A DNA stretch of 64,000 nt from assembly GCA_038127535.1 (NCBI GenBank), contig JAYPHU010000020.1, positions 5,963 to 69,962 of the forward strand, read 5' to 3'. This document shows, piece after piece, positions 42,255 through 50,995 of the stretch (the first letter of the stretch is position 1; every line of letters begins with the position of its first letter). The notes under the pieces were generated by a model. That model was not told the origin of the DNA. It saw only the letters and a list, made by a program, of their open reading frames with translations, and ran no database searches. The stretch comes from JAYPHU01 sp038127535 (GTDB lineage: Bacteria > Pseudomonadota > Alphaproteobacteria > Rhodospirillales > UBA2165). A program made the translations under genes and the position numbers.

Positions 42255-42330
42255 CGGATCATCTGTTCCTGATTGGGAATATTATGGGCATTAGCTTAGC
42301 CCGTGCGATCCGGGGATCAAGCCGTGCGGT

Positions 42331-42558
42331 CTAGCAGACCAGATGGCGGCGCGGCAGTTCCAGCACCGCTACTTCTTCCAGATAGGCGCGCTCTTCGTCA
42401 CCGAGGGTCTTATCGGCCAGGATTTCAGCCTGAATGGCGTTGGCGTCATAGCGGTAGCGGGCCGGTATCGGCCGCTTGTCCCACTTGATCACAATGCCGA
42501 TAGCGATGGCGATCAACAGGACGACGCTCATAAATATGAACACGAAATAGCTTTCCAT
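42331..42558 (-). CDS. Small membrane protein of unknown function
   Basis: 75 residues starting at the ATG at 42558. One strong N-terminal membrane helix (ESYFVFIFMSVVLLIAIAIG) is followed by a charged cytoplasmic-looking tail with DANAIQAEILADKTLGDEER. I do not recognise a family. It begins 2 bp after the stop of the next gene upstream (42561-43142), so the pair is surely cotranscribed and may form a small membrane complex. Confidence 0.6.
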   Translation of the reverse strand: MESYFVFIFMSVVLLIAIAIGIVIKWDKRPIPARYRYDANAIQAEILADKTLGDEERAYLEEVAVLELPRRHLVC

Positions 42559-42560
42559 GA

Positions 42561-43142
42561 TCAGGCTGGTCCGCCGCGCAGCACGGATTCGACGGTGATG
42601 TTCAACAAAATCCAGATGCCCACATCCAAGCCGACAATTGCCGCGGCCATACCGCCGGAGATGTCCACCGACGTCTTTGTCACAAACCAAGTATAGAGGA
42701 ATACCAGACCCAACAGGCCTAAATTAATGAACTGGGCGAACGGGCCGGTGAAAATTCCGAGGACGAATAGGATAGCGATGGGCAGATAGACCAGGTTCTG
42801 AATTGCTTGGGCCCAGTTGTAGGCGACCACGAAATGAATGAATCGGTCTTCTTTTTCCAGGGCCTGCAGAAGGTAGTACATCACCAGCGGAAACAGCACC
42901 CAGCCGATGATGTAGAAGACAATCTCGATGGAAAAATAGCGTAGGAAAGGTTCCTGCATGCCGCCCATCTGAAACCGGATCATGTGCAGAAGCAGAAAGA
43001 ACGGCGCAACGATCCAGGCGGCGGAGAAAGACTGCCAGAACCCGCGGGCGGTGATGTCGAAATAGACCATGCCGCCGGCATCCCCGCGGGCAAGCCGATA
43101 GGCCGCGTAGAGGGATTGGGTGACTTGCTGCGCGCTGATCAC
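42561..43142 (-). CDS. Multi-pass membrane protein (YIP1-like), unknown function
   Basis: 193 residues with five likely membrane segments (about 40-60, 70-95, 105-135, 140-155, 165-190). The N-terminus (AAYRLARGDAGGMVYFDITARGFWQSF) looks like a conserved alphaproteobacterial membrane family that loosely resembles YIP1 proteins. No catalytic motif is seen. It sits 13 bp after dapE on the same strand and directly before the small membrane protein, and may be transcribed with dapD-dapE. Confidence 0.65.
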   Translation of the reverse strand: MISAQQVTQSLYAAYRLARGDAGGMVYFDITARGFWQSFSAAWIVAPFFLLLHMIRFQMGGMQEPFLRYFSIEIVFYIIGWVLFPLVMYYLLQALEKEDRFIHFVVAYNWAQAIQNLVYLPIAILFVLGIFTGPFAQFINLGLLGLVFLYTWFVTKTSVDISGGMAAAIVGLDVGIWILLNITVESVLRGGPA

Positions 43143-43155
43143 GGCCGGTAAGCCC

Positions 43156-44304
43156 TTACTGATCGAAAAAATTTTCGAGGACGGTCAGATAAATCTTGGT
43201 AAGCGTCTGGATGTCTTCTACGGCGACGGATTCATTCGCCTTGTGCATGGTCTGGCTGACCAGCCCGAACTCGGCGACCGGGCAATAATCCTTGATGAAG
43301 CGGGCGTCCGACGTGCCGCCGGTGGTGCTGAGGTCCGGGTCCTTGCCGGTCACGGCCTTCACTGCGCCGGCCAGGATATCGCTGAGCCGGCCCGGCGGTG
43401 TGAGGAAAGACTCGCCGGAAACATAAATATCCAGATCATAGTCGCCGCCGATGCCATCCAGTTTCTCCCGCGCCCAGGCTTCCACATTGGCAGACGTGTG
43501 CAGATCGTTGAAACGCACGTTAAAGGTGGCGCTGGCCCGCGCCGGAATGACATTGGTCGCCGGGTTGCCCACATCGATGGTGGAGAACTGCAGCGTTGAG
43601 GCCTGAAAGTGATTGCTACCTTGATCCAGTTCGGCAGCCGTCAGCGCATCGACCATCTTGGCCAGCCGGTGGATCGGGTTGTCGGCAAGGTGAGGGTAAG
43701 CGGTGTGCCCCTGAACGCCATAGACCGTCAGCTTGCCGTTGAGGCTGCCGCGCCGGCCGATCTTGATCATCTCCCCTATATCTTTGGGGTTGGTGGGCTC
43801 GCCGACCACGCAGGCGTCCCAGATTTCGCCCTTGTCCTGGGCCCAGGCCAGCAGCTTCTTGGTGCCGTTGATGGCGGGGCCTTCCTCGTCGCCGGTGATC
43901 AAGAAACTGATGGAGCCGCCGAAATCACCTTTGTGCGCCTCGAGGAACTGGGACGCTGCGTCGGCGAAGCAGGCGATGGCGGATTTCATATCGACCGCGC
44001 CCCGGCCATAGAGCGTACCATCCTTCACCTCCGCGCCGAACGGATCGACCACCCAGGCGTCATCGTCGCCGATGGGCACCACGTCGGTGTGGCCGGCGAA
44101 ACAGAAGTTGGGGCCGCTATCGCCCAGCCGGGCATAGAGGTTCTGCACGTCGGGCGTGCCGTCGTCGCTGAAGGTGACCAGCTCGCAATCGAAGCCAAGG
44201 CCTTCAAGGGCCGTTTTCAGGACATTCTGCGCGCCGCCGTCGGTGGGCGTCACGCTATTGCAGCGGATCATCGCCCGGGCAAGTTCGATAGCGTCGACAG
44301 CCAT
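43156..44304 (-). CDS. dapE: Succinyl-diaminopimelate desuccinylase
   Basis: A 382-residue M20 metallopeptidase-family enzyme of lysine/meso-diaminopimelate synthesis. Metal ligands and catalytic residues are visible in FAGHTDVVPIGDDDAW (near 68), LYGRGAVDMKSAIACF (near 93) and FLITGDEEGPAINGTKKLL (near 125). The late STTGGTSDARFIKDYCPVAEFGLV (near 325) and the C-terminal His context are also present. It lies 17 bp downstream of dapD, so two steps of the succinylase branch are encoded together. Confidence 0.95.
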   Translation of the reverse strand: MAVDAIELARAMIRCNSVTPTDGGAQNVLKTALEGLGFDCELVTFSDDGTPDVQNLYARLGDSGPNFCFAGHTDVVPIGDDDAWVVDPFGAEVKDGTLYGRGAVDMKSAIACFADAASQFLEAHKGDFGGSISFLITGDEEGPAINGTKKLLAWAQDKGEIWDACVVGEPTNPKDIGEMIKIGRRGSLNGKLTVYGVQGHTAYPHLADNPIHRLAKMVDALTAAELDQGSNHFQASTLQFSTIDVGNPATNVIPARASATFNVRFNDLHTSANVEAWAREKLDGIGGDYDLDIYVSGESFLTPPGRLSDILAGAVKAVTGKDPDLSTTGGTSDARFIKDYCPVAEFGLVSQTMHKANESVAVEDIQTLTKIYLTVLENFFDQ

Positions 44305-44321
44305 GGCGGCGGCTCCCGCTG

Positions 44322-45164
44322 TTAATCCCGAAGCAGGTCGTTGATGGAGGTCTTGGCGCGGGTGCCTTCATCGACACGCTTCACAATCACCGCGCAATAG
44401 AGGCTCGGACCGGGCGTGCCGTCGTGCAGGGGCTTGCCGGGCAGCGAGCCCGGCACTACCACGGAATAGGCCGGGACCCGGCCCATGATCACGTCGCCGG
44501 TTTCCCGGTCGATGATTTTGGTGGAGGCGCCGATGAACACGCCCATGGACAGGACCACGCCGTCCTCGACGATGACACCTTCCGCCACTTCGGAACGCGC
44601 GCCGACAAAGCAATTGTCGCCGATGATCACCGGGTCGGCCTGCAGGGGTTCTAGCACCCCGCCGATGCCGGCGCCGCCGGAAATATGGCAGTTCTTGCCG
44701 ATTTGCGCGCAAGAGCCGATGGTCGCCCAGGTATCCACCATGGTGCCTTCGTCCACGTAAGCGCCTAGATTAACGAAGGACGGCATCAGCACCACGCCCG
44801 GCGCGATATAAGCCGAGCGGCGCACTACGCTGTTGGGCACGGCGCGGAAGCCGGCGGCCTCGAACTCTTTCTCCGTCCAGCCGGAGAATTTGGACGGGAC
44901 CTTGTCCCACCAATTGCCGTCGCCGGGGCTGTTGTTGATGGTGGTCATGTCGTTCAGCCGGAAACCCAGCAGCACGGCCTTTTTCAGCCACTGATTAACC
45001 GTCCAGTCACCGCCGGATTTTTCGGCGACCCGGGCCTGGCCCGAATCCAGAAGGTCCAGGGCGGATTCGACCGCATCCCGGCGTTCCCCAGTGGTCGAAG
45101 GTGAAATTTCGTCGCGCGCCTCCCAGGCGGCATCAATGGCGGATTGTAACTCTGCGTGGCTCAC
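44322..45164 (-). CDS. dapD: Tetrahydrodipicolinate N-succinyltransferase
   Basis: A 280-residue enzyme that succinylates tetrahydrodipicolinate. It has a left-handed beta-helix made of hexapeptide repeats (about residues 105-240, e.g. IGSCAQIGKNCHISGGAGIGG and VIIGDNCFVGARSEVAEG). An N-terminal helical domain and a C-terminal tail (SLYCAVIVKRVDEGTR) flank it. The length is standard. It heads dapD-dapE on the minus strand. Confidence 0.96.
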   Translation of the reverse strand: MSHAELQSAIDAAWEARDEISPSTTGERRDAVESALDLLDSGQARVAEKSGGDWTVNQWLKKAVLLGFRLNDMTTINNSPGDGNWWDKVPSKFSGWTEKEFEAAGFRAVPNSVVRRSAYIAPGVVLMPSFVNLGAYVDEGTMVDTWATIGSCAQIGKNCHISGGAGIGGVLEPLQADPVIIGDNCFVGARSEVAEGVIVEDGVVLSMGVFIGASTKIIDRETGDVIMGRVPAYSVVVPGSLPGKPLHDGTPGPSLYCAVIVKRVDEGTRAKTSINDLLRD

Positions 45165-45268
45165 GTCTGTCTTCCCGTCTTAATGGTCATGATAAATGCG
45201 TTTGGAGGCCGCGAAGATGGTGTACCCGCTCCATCCTGTCAATGGCGGGGACACGAAAACTAATCGCG

Positions 45269-46228
45269 CTAAAACGAGGCGAATTCGGCCTGCTGAGAGG
45301 CCCAGCTGGCGTTGCGGCCCGCCAGTTCTTCGAAATTGACCAGATTGGCATAGGCCGACTGGTCAAAAGACTTCACCGCCTTGTCCGCCCCGTGGCCGGT
45401 CTTCAGCGCCTTCAGCATGTGTGTCCAGATGCCGGTCAGATAGCTGTAGGTTGGCCACTCGAATGCCGACAGGGGCGCGGGCTCACCATGTCCGAGTACG
45501 AAGGTACAGCCCTTGTACTTCCTGAGCCCGTCATAGGCTTTGATCCAGTCGCCGGTATGGCTGATATCCAGGATGGCCAGCAGCCGCCCGTTATAAAGCA
45601 CGTCGCCGGCCAGCACCACTTTGTCTGACGGCACCCCGGCGATGAGGGAGTTGGGCGTGTGGGTTGCGCCGACGGTTTTCACTTTGAGGGTCACCCCGCC
45701 ACCCAAATCTAGGGTCTTGGGTTCGTCCAGTTTTTCCACCGGCGCATTGGGCGCTTTGATGGCGGCTGCTGCCTTACCGGTGGCCTGGTCGACAAATTGA
45801 GCGAACATGCCACCCATGTCATTCATACGTTCGGCTTCTTCTTCCGAAGTGATGATCGTGGCGCCGGCGGCGTGGAACACGTCGTTGCCGAAATGCCAGT
45901 GGGGCTGGGAATTGGAGTTGATCGCGTACTTGATGGGCAAGGGCGTGATCTTGGCGATATGCGCCACCATCTCCTTGGCCATCTGGCTGGTGCAGCCCGT
46001 ATCGAACACCGCGACTCCGCTCGTCCCGACGACAAAGGCCAGGTTAATGCGATAGCCTTGGTTTTCCTCGTTAGCGCCGTCCAGCGGACCGATCCATGCA
46101 TAGACATGATTAGAGACCTGATTGGGCGCATCCAATATTTGCGCCGCGTGGCCGATGGAAGTTTGGCTCAGCAGACCAAAGGTCAAAACCGAGAACACTA
46201 GAATAACGAGGTGTCGCACGATGGGCAT
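45269..46228 (-). CDS. Exported metallo-beta-lactamase-fold protein with altered metal motif
   Basis: 319 residues with a signal peptide (hydrophobic about 8-22, cleavage near GHAAQ) and an MBL fold. The second half keeps the His of GATHTPNSL, the Asp of VVLAGDVLYNGR and the His of FVLGHGEP. The first metal motif, normally HxHxDH, reads NSNSQPHWHFGND. When aligned on FGN, the four ligand positions appear as N, Q, H and W. The architecture otherwise resembles the quinoprotein-relay type of periplasmic MBL proteins. Activity is doubtful or uses a different metal arrangement. It is not clearly in an operon. Confidence 0.72.
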   Translation of the reverse strand: MPIVRHLVILVFSVLTFGLLSQTSIGHAAQILDAPNQVSNHVYAWIGPLDGANEENQGYRINLAFVVGTSGVAVFDTGCTSQMAKEMVAHIAKITPLPIKYAINSNSQPHWHFGNDVFHAAGATIITSEEEAERMNDMGGMFAQFVDQATGKAAAAIKAPNAPVEKLDEPKTLDLGGGVTLKVKTVGATHTPNSLIAGVPSDKVVLAGDVLYNGRLLAILDISHTGDWIKAYDGLRKYKGCTFVLGHGEPAPLSAFEWPTYSYLTGIWTHMLKALKTGHGADKAVKSFDQSAYANLVNFEELAGRNASWASQQAEFASF

Positions 46229-46341
46229 TATCTTAGGTGTCCTTTGTTATCGCCATCGGGTCTCTAGGGTGACACTAAGGTAGTGACTTTCGATCCGGAC
46301 TCAACCGAATTGTGACCTGACTGACATCCGGTCAGGAGGCC

Positions 46342-47010
46342 CTAAACCCCGGTCACCTCGGCGAGCCAGGCGCTTAAGGAGTTAGTGTGGTAGTCGGGAT
46401 TGGCGGTTTCCGCCTCCGTATGGGCCCAGGGCCGGTCGGTCATGACCCACACGGTTTTCATCCCCATCTCGGCGGCCGGCTTCAGGTTGCGGGCGATATC
46501 TTCCACCATGATGGCGTTGGCCGGGTCGAAATCGAACACCTCGACCACCTTGTCATAGACCGCCGGGTCCGGCTTGGGCCGGTAGTCCGCATCGACGATA
46601 TCGAACACGCCGTCGAAATGGTGGCGGATGCCGAGCCGGTCCAAAACCCGCTCCGCGTACTTGGTGGCGGCGTTGGTGAACACCACCTTACGGCCCTTGA
46701 GAACCGACAGCGCTGCGTCCAGCCGAGCGTCCGGCACTACTGCGTCAAAGTCGATATCGTGCACATAGTCCAGATAGGGCCCCGGGTCCATGTCATGCAC
46801 GTCCATCATGCCTTTGAGAGACGTGCCGTGCTCTCGAAAGAAGCGTTTCTGCACCTTGTAAGCCTCGGCGTGATCAATTTGCAGATAATCTGCGATGTAG
46901 CCGCACATCCGCTTGTCGATCTGGTCAAACAGGTTCAATTCGACCGGATACAGAGTGTTATCCAGGTCGAAAACCCAGGTTTCCATATGAATCAGGTGGT
47001 CATAGCTCAT
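46342..47010 (-). CDS. HAD-family pyrimidine 5'-nucleotidase
   Basis: A 222-residue haloacid dehalogenase-fold phosphatase. Motif I is FDLDNTLYP near residue 14, motif II VVFTNAATKYAERVL near 109, motif III the Lys region RPKPDPAVYDKV near 143, and motif IV MVEDIARNLKPA near 165. Proteins of this subtype in alphaproteobacteria are called pyrimidine 5'-nucleotidases and commonly sit near dapD and argB, as here. It should be cytoplasmic. Confidence 0.87.
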   Translation of the reverse strand: MSYDHLIHMETWVFDLDNTLYPVELNLFDQIDKRMCGYIADYLQIDHAEAYKVQKRFFREHGTSLKGMMDVHDMDPGPYLDYVHDIDFDAVVPDARLDAALSVLKGRKVVFTNAATKYAERVLDRLGIRHHFDGVFDIVDADYRPKPDPAVYDKVVEVFDFDPANAIMVEDIARNLKPAAEMGMKTVWVMTDRPWAHTEAETANPDYHTNSLSAWLAEVTGV

Positions 47011-47138
47011 ATCCGGGTTATCCTAGGTCTCTTGGGGTGGGTCAAGCAGCGTACTAGGGAAAACCGTAAATCCCTTGTAAATCCGACATTTCGTCGCCAT
47101 ATCTGGCAAAGGTTGATTGAAACCAGGATTGCAGTCAG

Positions 47139-48554
47139 GTGCAAAGTTTTAAACCGGAAGTGGGAGACGTCGCTCTCCCCGACGAACGGCGCTCGGCGAT
47201 GGATGACTCCGCCGACGAAATCGTCGCGGCCCTGGTTGAATCCCGATCCAGATATAAGGACCTTGTCGATATCTCCAGCGACTTCGCGTGGGAGGTGAAC
47301 GCCGACGGGGTGTTCCAGTTTGTCTCCACCCGTGGCGCATTGGATTACGGTGCGGACGAGCTGGTCGGCCAGCCGGCGCTGGCGCTGTTGAATGTCCGCT
47401 ACGCCGATGATGCGGAGTCGTCGCCTTTCCTAAACCCCGACGAATGTCAGGATGAAGAGATCGAACTGTTGCGCAAGGACGGCGACGTTGCCGTGGTTCT
47501 GGTGTCTGCCGTGCCCATGTATGACGAGATGGGTGCGTTCAAGGGCAATCGGGGCGTCTGCCGGGACGTGACTGAGGATCGCCGCCGGCAGTGGGAACTG
47601 GCGGAGGCGCGCATTCGCGAAAAAGTGCTGAAGCAGATCGTCGGCATCATCCGCGACGAAGCCGACCCCCAGGAATCACTCGCCAGTTCTATCCGTTTTA
47701 TCGTCCAGGCCTCCAATGTGGATGGCTGCCGGATTTACCGCCGGCAGGAATTCGGCGACGGCACCTTCGTGTCGGCGGCGGACTATAGCGCCACCGACGT
47801 CACGCCGATTGAAACCATGATCATCGACAAGATCGAGGGGGCCGAACAGGCGCAGACCGTATCCGATGACGGTATGACGTTTCTTGTTGTCCGGACCACC
47901 TACCGTCAGGAGGTGAACGGCGGGCTGATGGTGTGGCGGAACACGGACCAGGGCAACTGGGACGAGGAAGAAGTGAGCCTGGCCGAAACCCTGGCGGACC
48001 AATTGGGGATCGCCATCGAACGGGTCAATCACCATGAACGGATGGTGCACATTTCCCGCACCGACGAACTGACCGGTCTCTTAAACCGCCGAGCCTTTGT
48101 GGAGGATGAACTGCCCCGGCGGATGTCCCGGTTGCAGCATGCGGAAATGTCAGGCGCCATGTTCTTTATCGATCTCGACAATTTCAAAATGGTCAACGAT
48201 GTCCACGGCCACAAACGGGGCGATGAATTGCTGCGGGAGATCGGCGAGTTCCTGATCCGGCATTCCCGGCCCAGTGACGCGGTGGCCCGCTTCGGCGGCG
48301 ATGAATTCGCCATGTGGCTGGACGGCATTGATGAGGATACCGCGGCCAAGCGCGCTGCTGAGATGATCGAAAACAGTGAACGCTTTAGGGAATATTCGGG
48401 AGACGCCGCTCATCCCCTGGGCATCTCCATCGGCGTGGCCATGTACAAGCCGGGCGATGATTTGTCTGTCGACACGCTCTTGGGCCGGGCAGATGAGACC
48501 ATGTATCAAGTCAAGCGCGCCGGCAAAGGCGGCTGGGCCCGGGCGGCCGGCTGA
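47139..48554 (+). CDS. Diguanylate cyclase with PAS and GAF-like sensor domains
   Basis: 471 residues. A PAS domain (about 38-150, with DISSDFAWEVNADGVFQFVS and NRGVCRDVTEDRRR) is followed by a GAF-like domain (about 165-300) and a GGDEF domain (about 310-470). The active site RFGGDEFAMW is intact and preceded by an RxxD inhibitory site (RPSD) at the correct distance. It should make cyclic di-GMP and be product-inhibited. It has no membrane helix, so it probably senses a cytoplasmic signal. The GTG at 47139 follows CCAGGA. No EAL or effector gene is near. Confidence 0.88.
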   Translation: MQSFKPEVGDVALPDERRSAMDDSADEIVAALVESRSRYKDLVDISSDFAWEVNADGVFQFVSTRGALDYGADELVGQPALALLNVRYADDAESSPFLNPDECQDEEIELLRKDGDVAVVLVSAVPMYDEMGAFKGNRGVCRDVTEDRRRQWELAEARIREKVLKQIVGIIRDEADPQESLASSIRFIVQASNVDGCRIYRRQEFGDGTFVSAADYSATDVTPIETMIIDKIEGAEQAQTVSDDGMTFLVVRTTYRQEVNGGLMVWRNTDQGNWDEEEVSLAETLADQLGIAIERVNHHERMVHISRTDELTGLLNRRAFVEDELPRRMSRLQHAEMSGAMFFIDLDNFKMVNDVHGHKRGDELLREIGEFLIRHSRPSDAVARFGGDEFAMWLDGIDEDTAAKRAAEMIENSERFREYSGDAAHPLGISIGVAMYKPGDDLSVDTLLGRADETMYQVKRAGKGGWARAAG

Positions 48555-48560
48555 TTTTTT

Positions 48561-49343
48561 CTATTTCCCTTTGAACTTGGCGGTGCGACCTTCCCGGTGG
48601 GCGGCAATACCCTCATCCACGTCCTCGCTGTACTCCAACTCCCGGCGCAGTTGATCGGAGAGGTCGCGGGCGGTGCGAAAGCCGGCCTCGAACCGGGTTT
48701 TGGCGATCTTTTTCGCCCCGCGTGTGGCCAGCGGCCCGTTAGCGGCGATCGTCTCGGCAAGTTCTTGCGCCGCTTGTCGTAGTTCGGCTTTGGGGTGGAT
48801 GTATTCAACTAGTCCATACCTATCCATATCCTCGACGGAGATGGTCCGGCCGGTGGCGATCAGGTCTATGGCGCGGCCGTAGCCGACAACTCCCGGCAGG
48901 CGCACCGGTCCGCCGGCGCCGGGAAACCCGCCCCACTTGGCTTCCGGCATAGTCATCGTGGTATCGTCCGCCGCCACCCGGATATCGCAGGCCAGCGCCA
49001 ATTCAACCGCGCCGGCCATGATCGTGCCGTTGATGGCGGCGATGGTGATCTGCGGCAGGGCCTCGATGGCGTCATAAACCCGATTGGCGAGGAATACGAT
49101 CTCCAGCACCTTTTCCTTGGCGAGGCTCGCGCGGATATTCGGGTTCAAAAGCCCGGCGGAAAAAAAAGCGTCGCCGGCGCCGGTAAAGATCACCGCGTGG
49201 ATGTCCTCACTGCCGGCGAGTTGTGCCGTGATCTTTTCCAGTTCCTGGAGGTTTTCCAGCATCAGTCGGTTTTGATCGTCCGGCCGGTTGATGGTGACGG
49301 TGGCCACCGGCGGGGTCGACGCGAGGTCTATTTCCGCGTTCAT
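48561..49343 (-). CDS. Enoyl-CoA hydratase/isomerase family protein
   Basis: A 260-residue crotonase-fold protein. The oxyanion-hole segments FFSAGLLNPN (near 60) and NGTIMAGAVELALACDIRVAA (near 108) are present, as is MPEAKWGGFPGAGGPVRLP (near 133). The last carries one of the usual acids (Glu) but with KWGG instead of the common LG, so the exact reaction is uncertain. It is convergent with the GGDEF gene and separated from argB by 13 bp on the same strand. Confidence 0.83.
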   Translation of the reverse strand: MNAEIDLASTPPVATVTINRPDDQNRLMLENLQELEKITAQLAGSEDIHAVIFTGAGDAFFSAGLLNPNIRASLAKEKVLEIVFLANRVYDAIEALPQITIAAINGTIMAGAVELALACDIRVAADDTTMTMPEAKWGGFPGAGGPVRLPGVVGYGRAIDLIATGRTISVEDMDRYGLVEYIHPKAELRQAAQELAETIAANGPLATRGAKKIAKTRFEAGFRTARDLSDQLRRELEYSEDVDEGIAAHREGRTAKFKGK

Positions 49344-49356
49344 GAGACGTAACCGC

Positions 49357-50268
49357 TTACCCGGCGGCCTTGATCAGGGTGCCGACGCCGTGGTCGGTGA
49401 AGAGTTCCAGCAGGATGGCGTGGGGTTTGCGGCCATCCAGGATGACTGCCGCTTCGACGCCGTCCTCGACGGCGTGCAGGCAGGTTTCCACCTTGGGAAT
49501 CATACCGCCGGAAATGGTGCCCTCGGCGATCATTTTCTCCGCCTTCGCGCTGGTCATATCGGGGATCAGCTCGTCGCTTTCATCCTGCACACCCGCCACA
49601 TCGGTGAGCAGCAGGAACCGGTTGGCGTCCAGTGCGGAGGCAATGGCGCCGGCCGCCGTGTCGGCATTGATGTTGTAGGTCTCCCCCTTGCTGCCATAGC
49701 CGATGGGGGCGATCACCGGGATCACCTCGGTCAACTTGAAAATGTCCAGGATTTCCGTGTTGATGGTTTCCGGCTCTCCGACAAAGCCCAAATCCAGAAT
49801 TTTCTCGATATTGGAATCCGGGTCCTTCTTGGTGCGCCGGATTTTGCTGGCCCGGATCAAATTGCCGTCCTTACCTGAAAGTCCGATGGCCAAGCCGCCG
49901 GCGTCATTGATGGAGGCGGCGATCTGTTTGTTGATGGTGCCGGCCAGAACCATCTCCACCACTTCGACCGTTTCTGCATCGGTCACCCGAAGCCCGTCGA
50001 TGAAGTTGGAGCCGATCTTCAGCCTTTCCAGCATGGCGCCGATCTGCGGGCCGCCGCCATGGACGATCACCGGGTGCATGCCCACCTGCTTCAACAGCAC
50101 GATATCACGGGCGAACATAGAAGCCAGATTCTCGTCTCCCATAGCGTGGCCGCCATACTTGATGACGATAATCTGGCCGGCGTACTTGCGCATAAAGGGC
50201 AGCGCCTCCGACAGGGTACGGGCCTGGGCGAAAATCTCGTTCTCGGATATGTCAGGTGTCTTATCCAT
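49357..50268 (-). CDS. argB: Acetylglutamate kinase
   Basis: A 303-residue amino-acid kinase phosphorylating N-acetylglutamate in arginine synthesis. Visible motifs are IIVIKYGGHAMGD near residue 31, VIVHGGGPQIGAMLERL near 62, the substrate loop GLRVTDAETVEVVEMVLAG near 87, and the NINADTAAGAIASAL near 195. I prefer the ATG at 50268 over a TTG at 50292 that would overlap engB. Last gene of the rpmH-rnpA-yidD-yidC-engB-argB run. Confidence 0.95.
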   Translation of the reverse strand: MDKTPDISENEIFAQARTLSEALPFMRKYAGQIIVIKYGGHAMGDENLASMFARDIVLLKQVGMHPVIVHGGGPQIGAMLERLKIGSNFIDGLRVTDAETVEVVEMVLAGTINKQIAASINDAGGLAIGLSGKDGNLIRASKIRRTKKDPDSNIEKILDLGFVGEPETINTEILDIFKLTEVIPVIAPIGYGSKGETYNINADTAAGAIASALDANRFLLLTDVAGVQDESDELIPDMTSAKAEKMIAEGTISGGMIPKVETCLHAVEDGVEAAVILDGRKPHAILLELFTDHGVGTLIKAAG

Positions 50269-50288
50269 GGGAGCGGACTTTAACCGTT

Positions 50289-50945
50289 TCAATCGGGGTT
50301 CGCCAGCATTCCAAGCGCGGCGCGTAACTCGGCGATACCGGTGTTCTTGGTGGCGCTCGTCACCATGATTTCCGGGTGCGCCGCCACATGGGTTCTGATC
50401 TCGCTATAGGTCCGATCGAGAAGCTTGGCCAGGGCGCCGGCTTTAATCTTGTCCGACTTGGTCAACACGATCTGATAGGAGACCGCCGCCTGATCCATCA
50501 GCTTCATGGCGTCCCGGTCGTTGTCCTTGAGCCCATGCCGCGCGTCAATCAGGAGGCATACCCGGCGCAACTGCACCCGCGCGCGGAGGTAATACATCAC
50601 CAGATCGGTCCATTGATCAACCCGCGCCTTAGGCGCTTTGGCATAGCCATAGCCCGGCAGGTCGGCCAGCATCAGCCGGCCCGCCAGATCAAAGAAGTTG
50701 ATCTCCTGAGTGCGTCCCGGCGTGTTCGAGGTGCGGGCCAGGTTCTTGCGCCCGGTCAATTTGTTGATCAGGCTCGACTTACCCACATTCGACCGGCCGG
50801 CAAACGTGATCTCCGGCAATTGGCTTTCGGGCATGAGATTAAAGTCCACCGCGCCGATCAGGAACGTGCACTCGCCGGCGAACAGCAAGCGGCCGTTCTC
50901 CAGCGTTTTCTGATCAAAATCGGTCTGTGGTTCCGCGGATGGCAC
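50289..50945 (-). CDS. engB: Ribosome biogenesis GTPase EngB (YihA/YsxC)
   Basis: A 218-residue GTPase needed for late 50S assembly. G1 is GRSNVGKSSLINKL (near 50), G2 is TSNTPGRTQEINFF (near 70), G3 is LADLPGYGYAKAP (near 92), G4 is LTKSDKIK (near 160), and SATKNTG (near 197) is G5. I choose the GTG at 50945, which has GGAGGG just upstream, over another GTG six codons earlier without a ribosome site. It lies 50 bp downstream of yidC. Confidence 0.94.
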   Translation of the reverse strand: MPSAEPQTDFDQKTLENGRLLFAGECTFLIGAVDFNLMPESQLPEITFAGRSNVGKSSLINKLTGRKNLARTSNTPGRTQEINFFDLAGRLMLADLPGYGYAKAPKARVDQWTDLVMYYLRARVQLRRVCLLIDARHGLKDNDRDAMKLMDQAAVSYQIVLTKSDKIKAGALAKLLDRTYSEIRTHVAAHPEIMVTSATKNTGIAELRAALGMLANPD

Positions 50946-50995
50946 GTTCCCTCCTTCGTCCACGATGCGCCGGCGCGATCACCGGTGCAGTGGGT

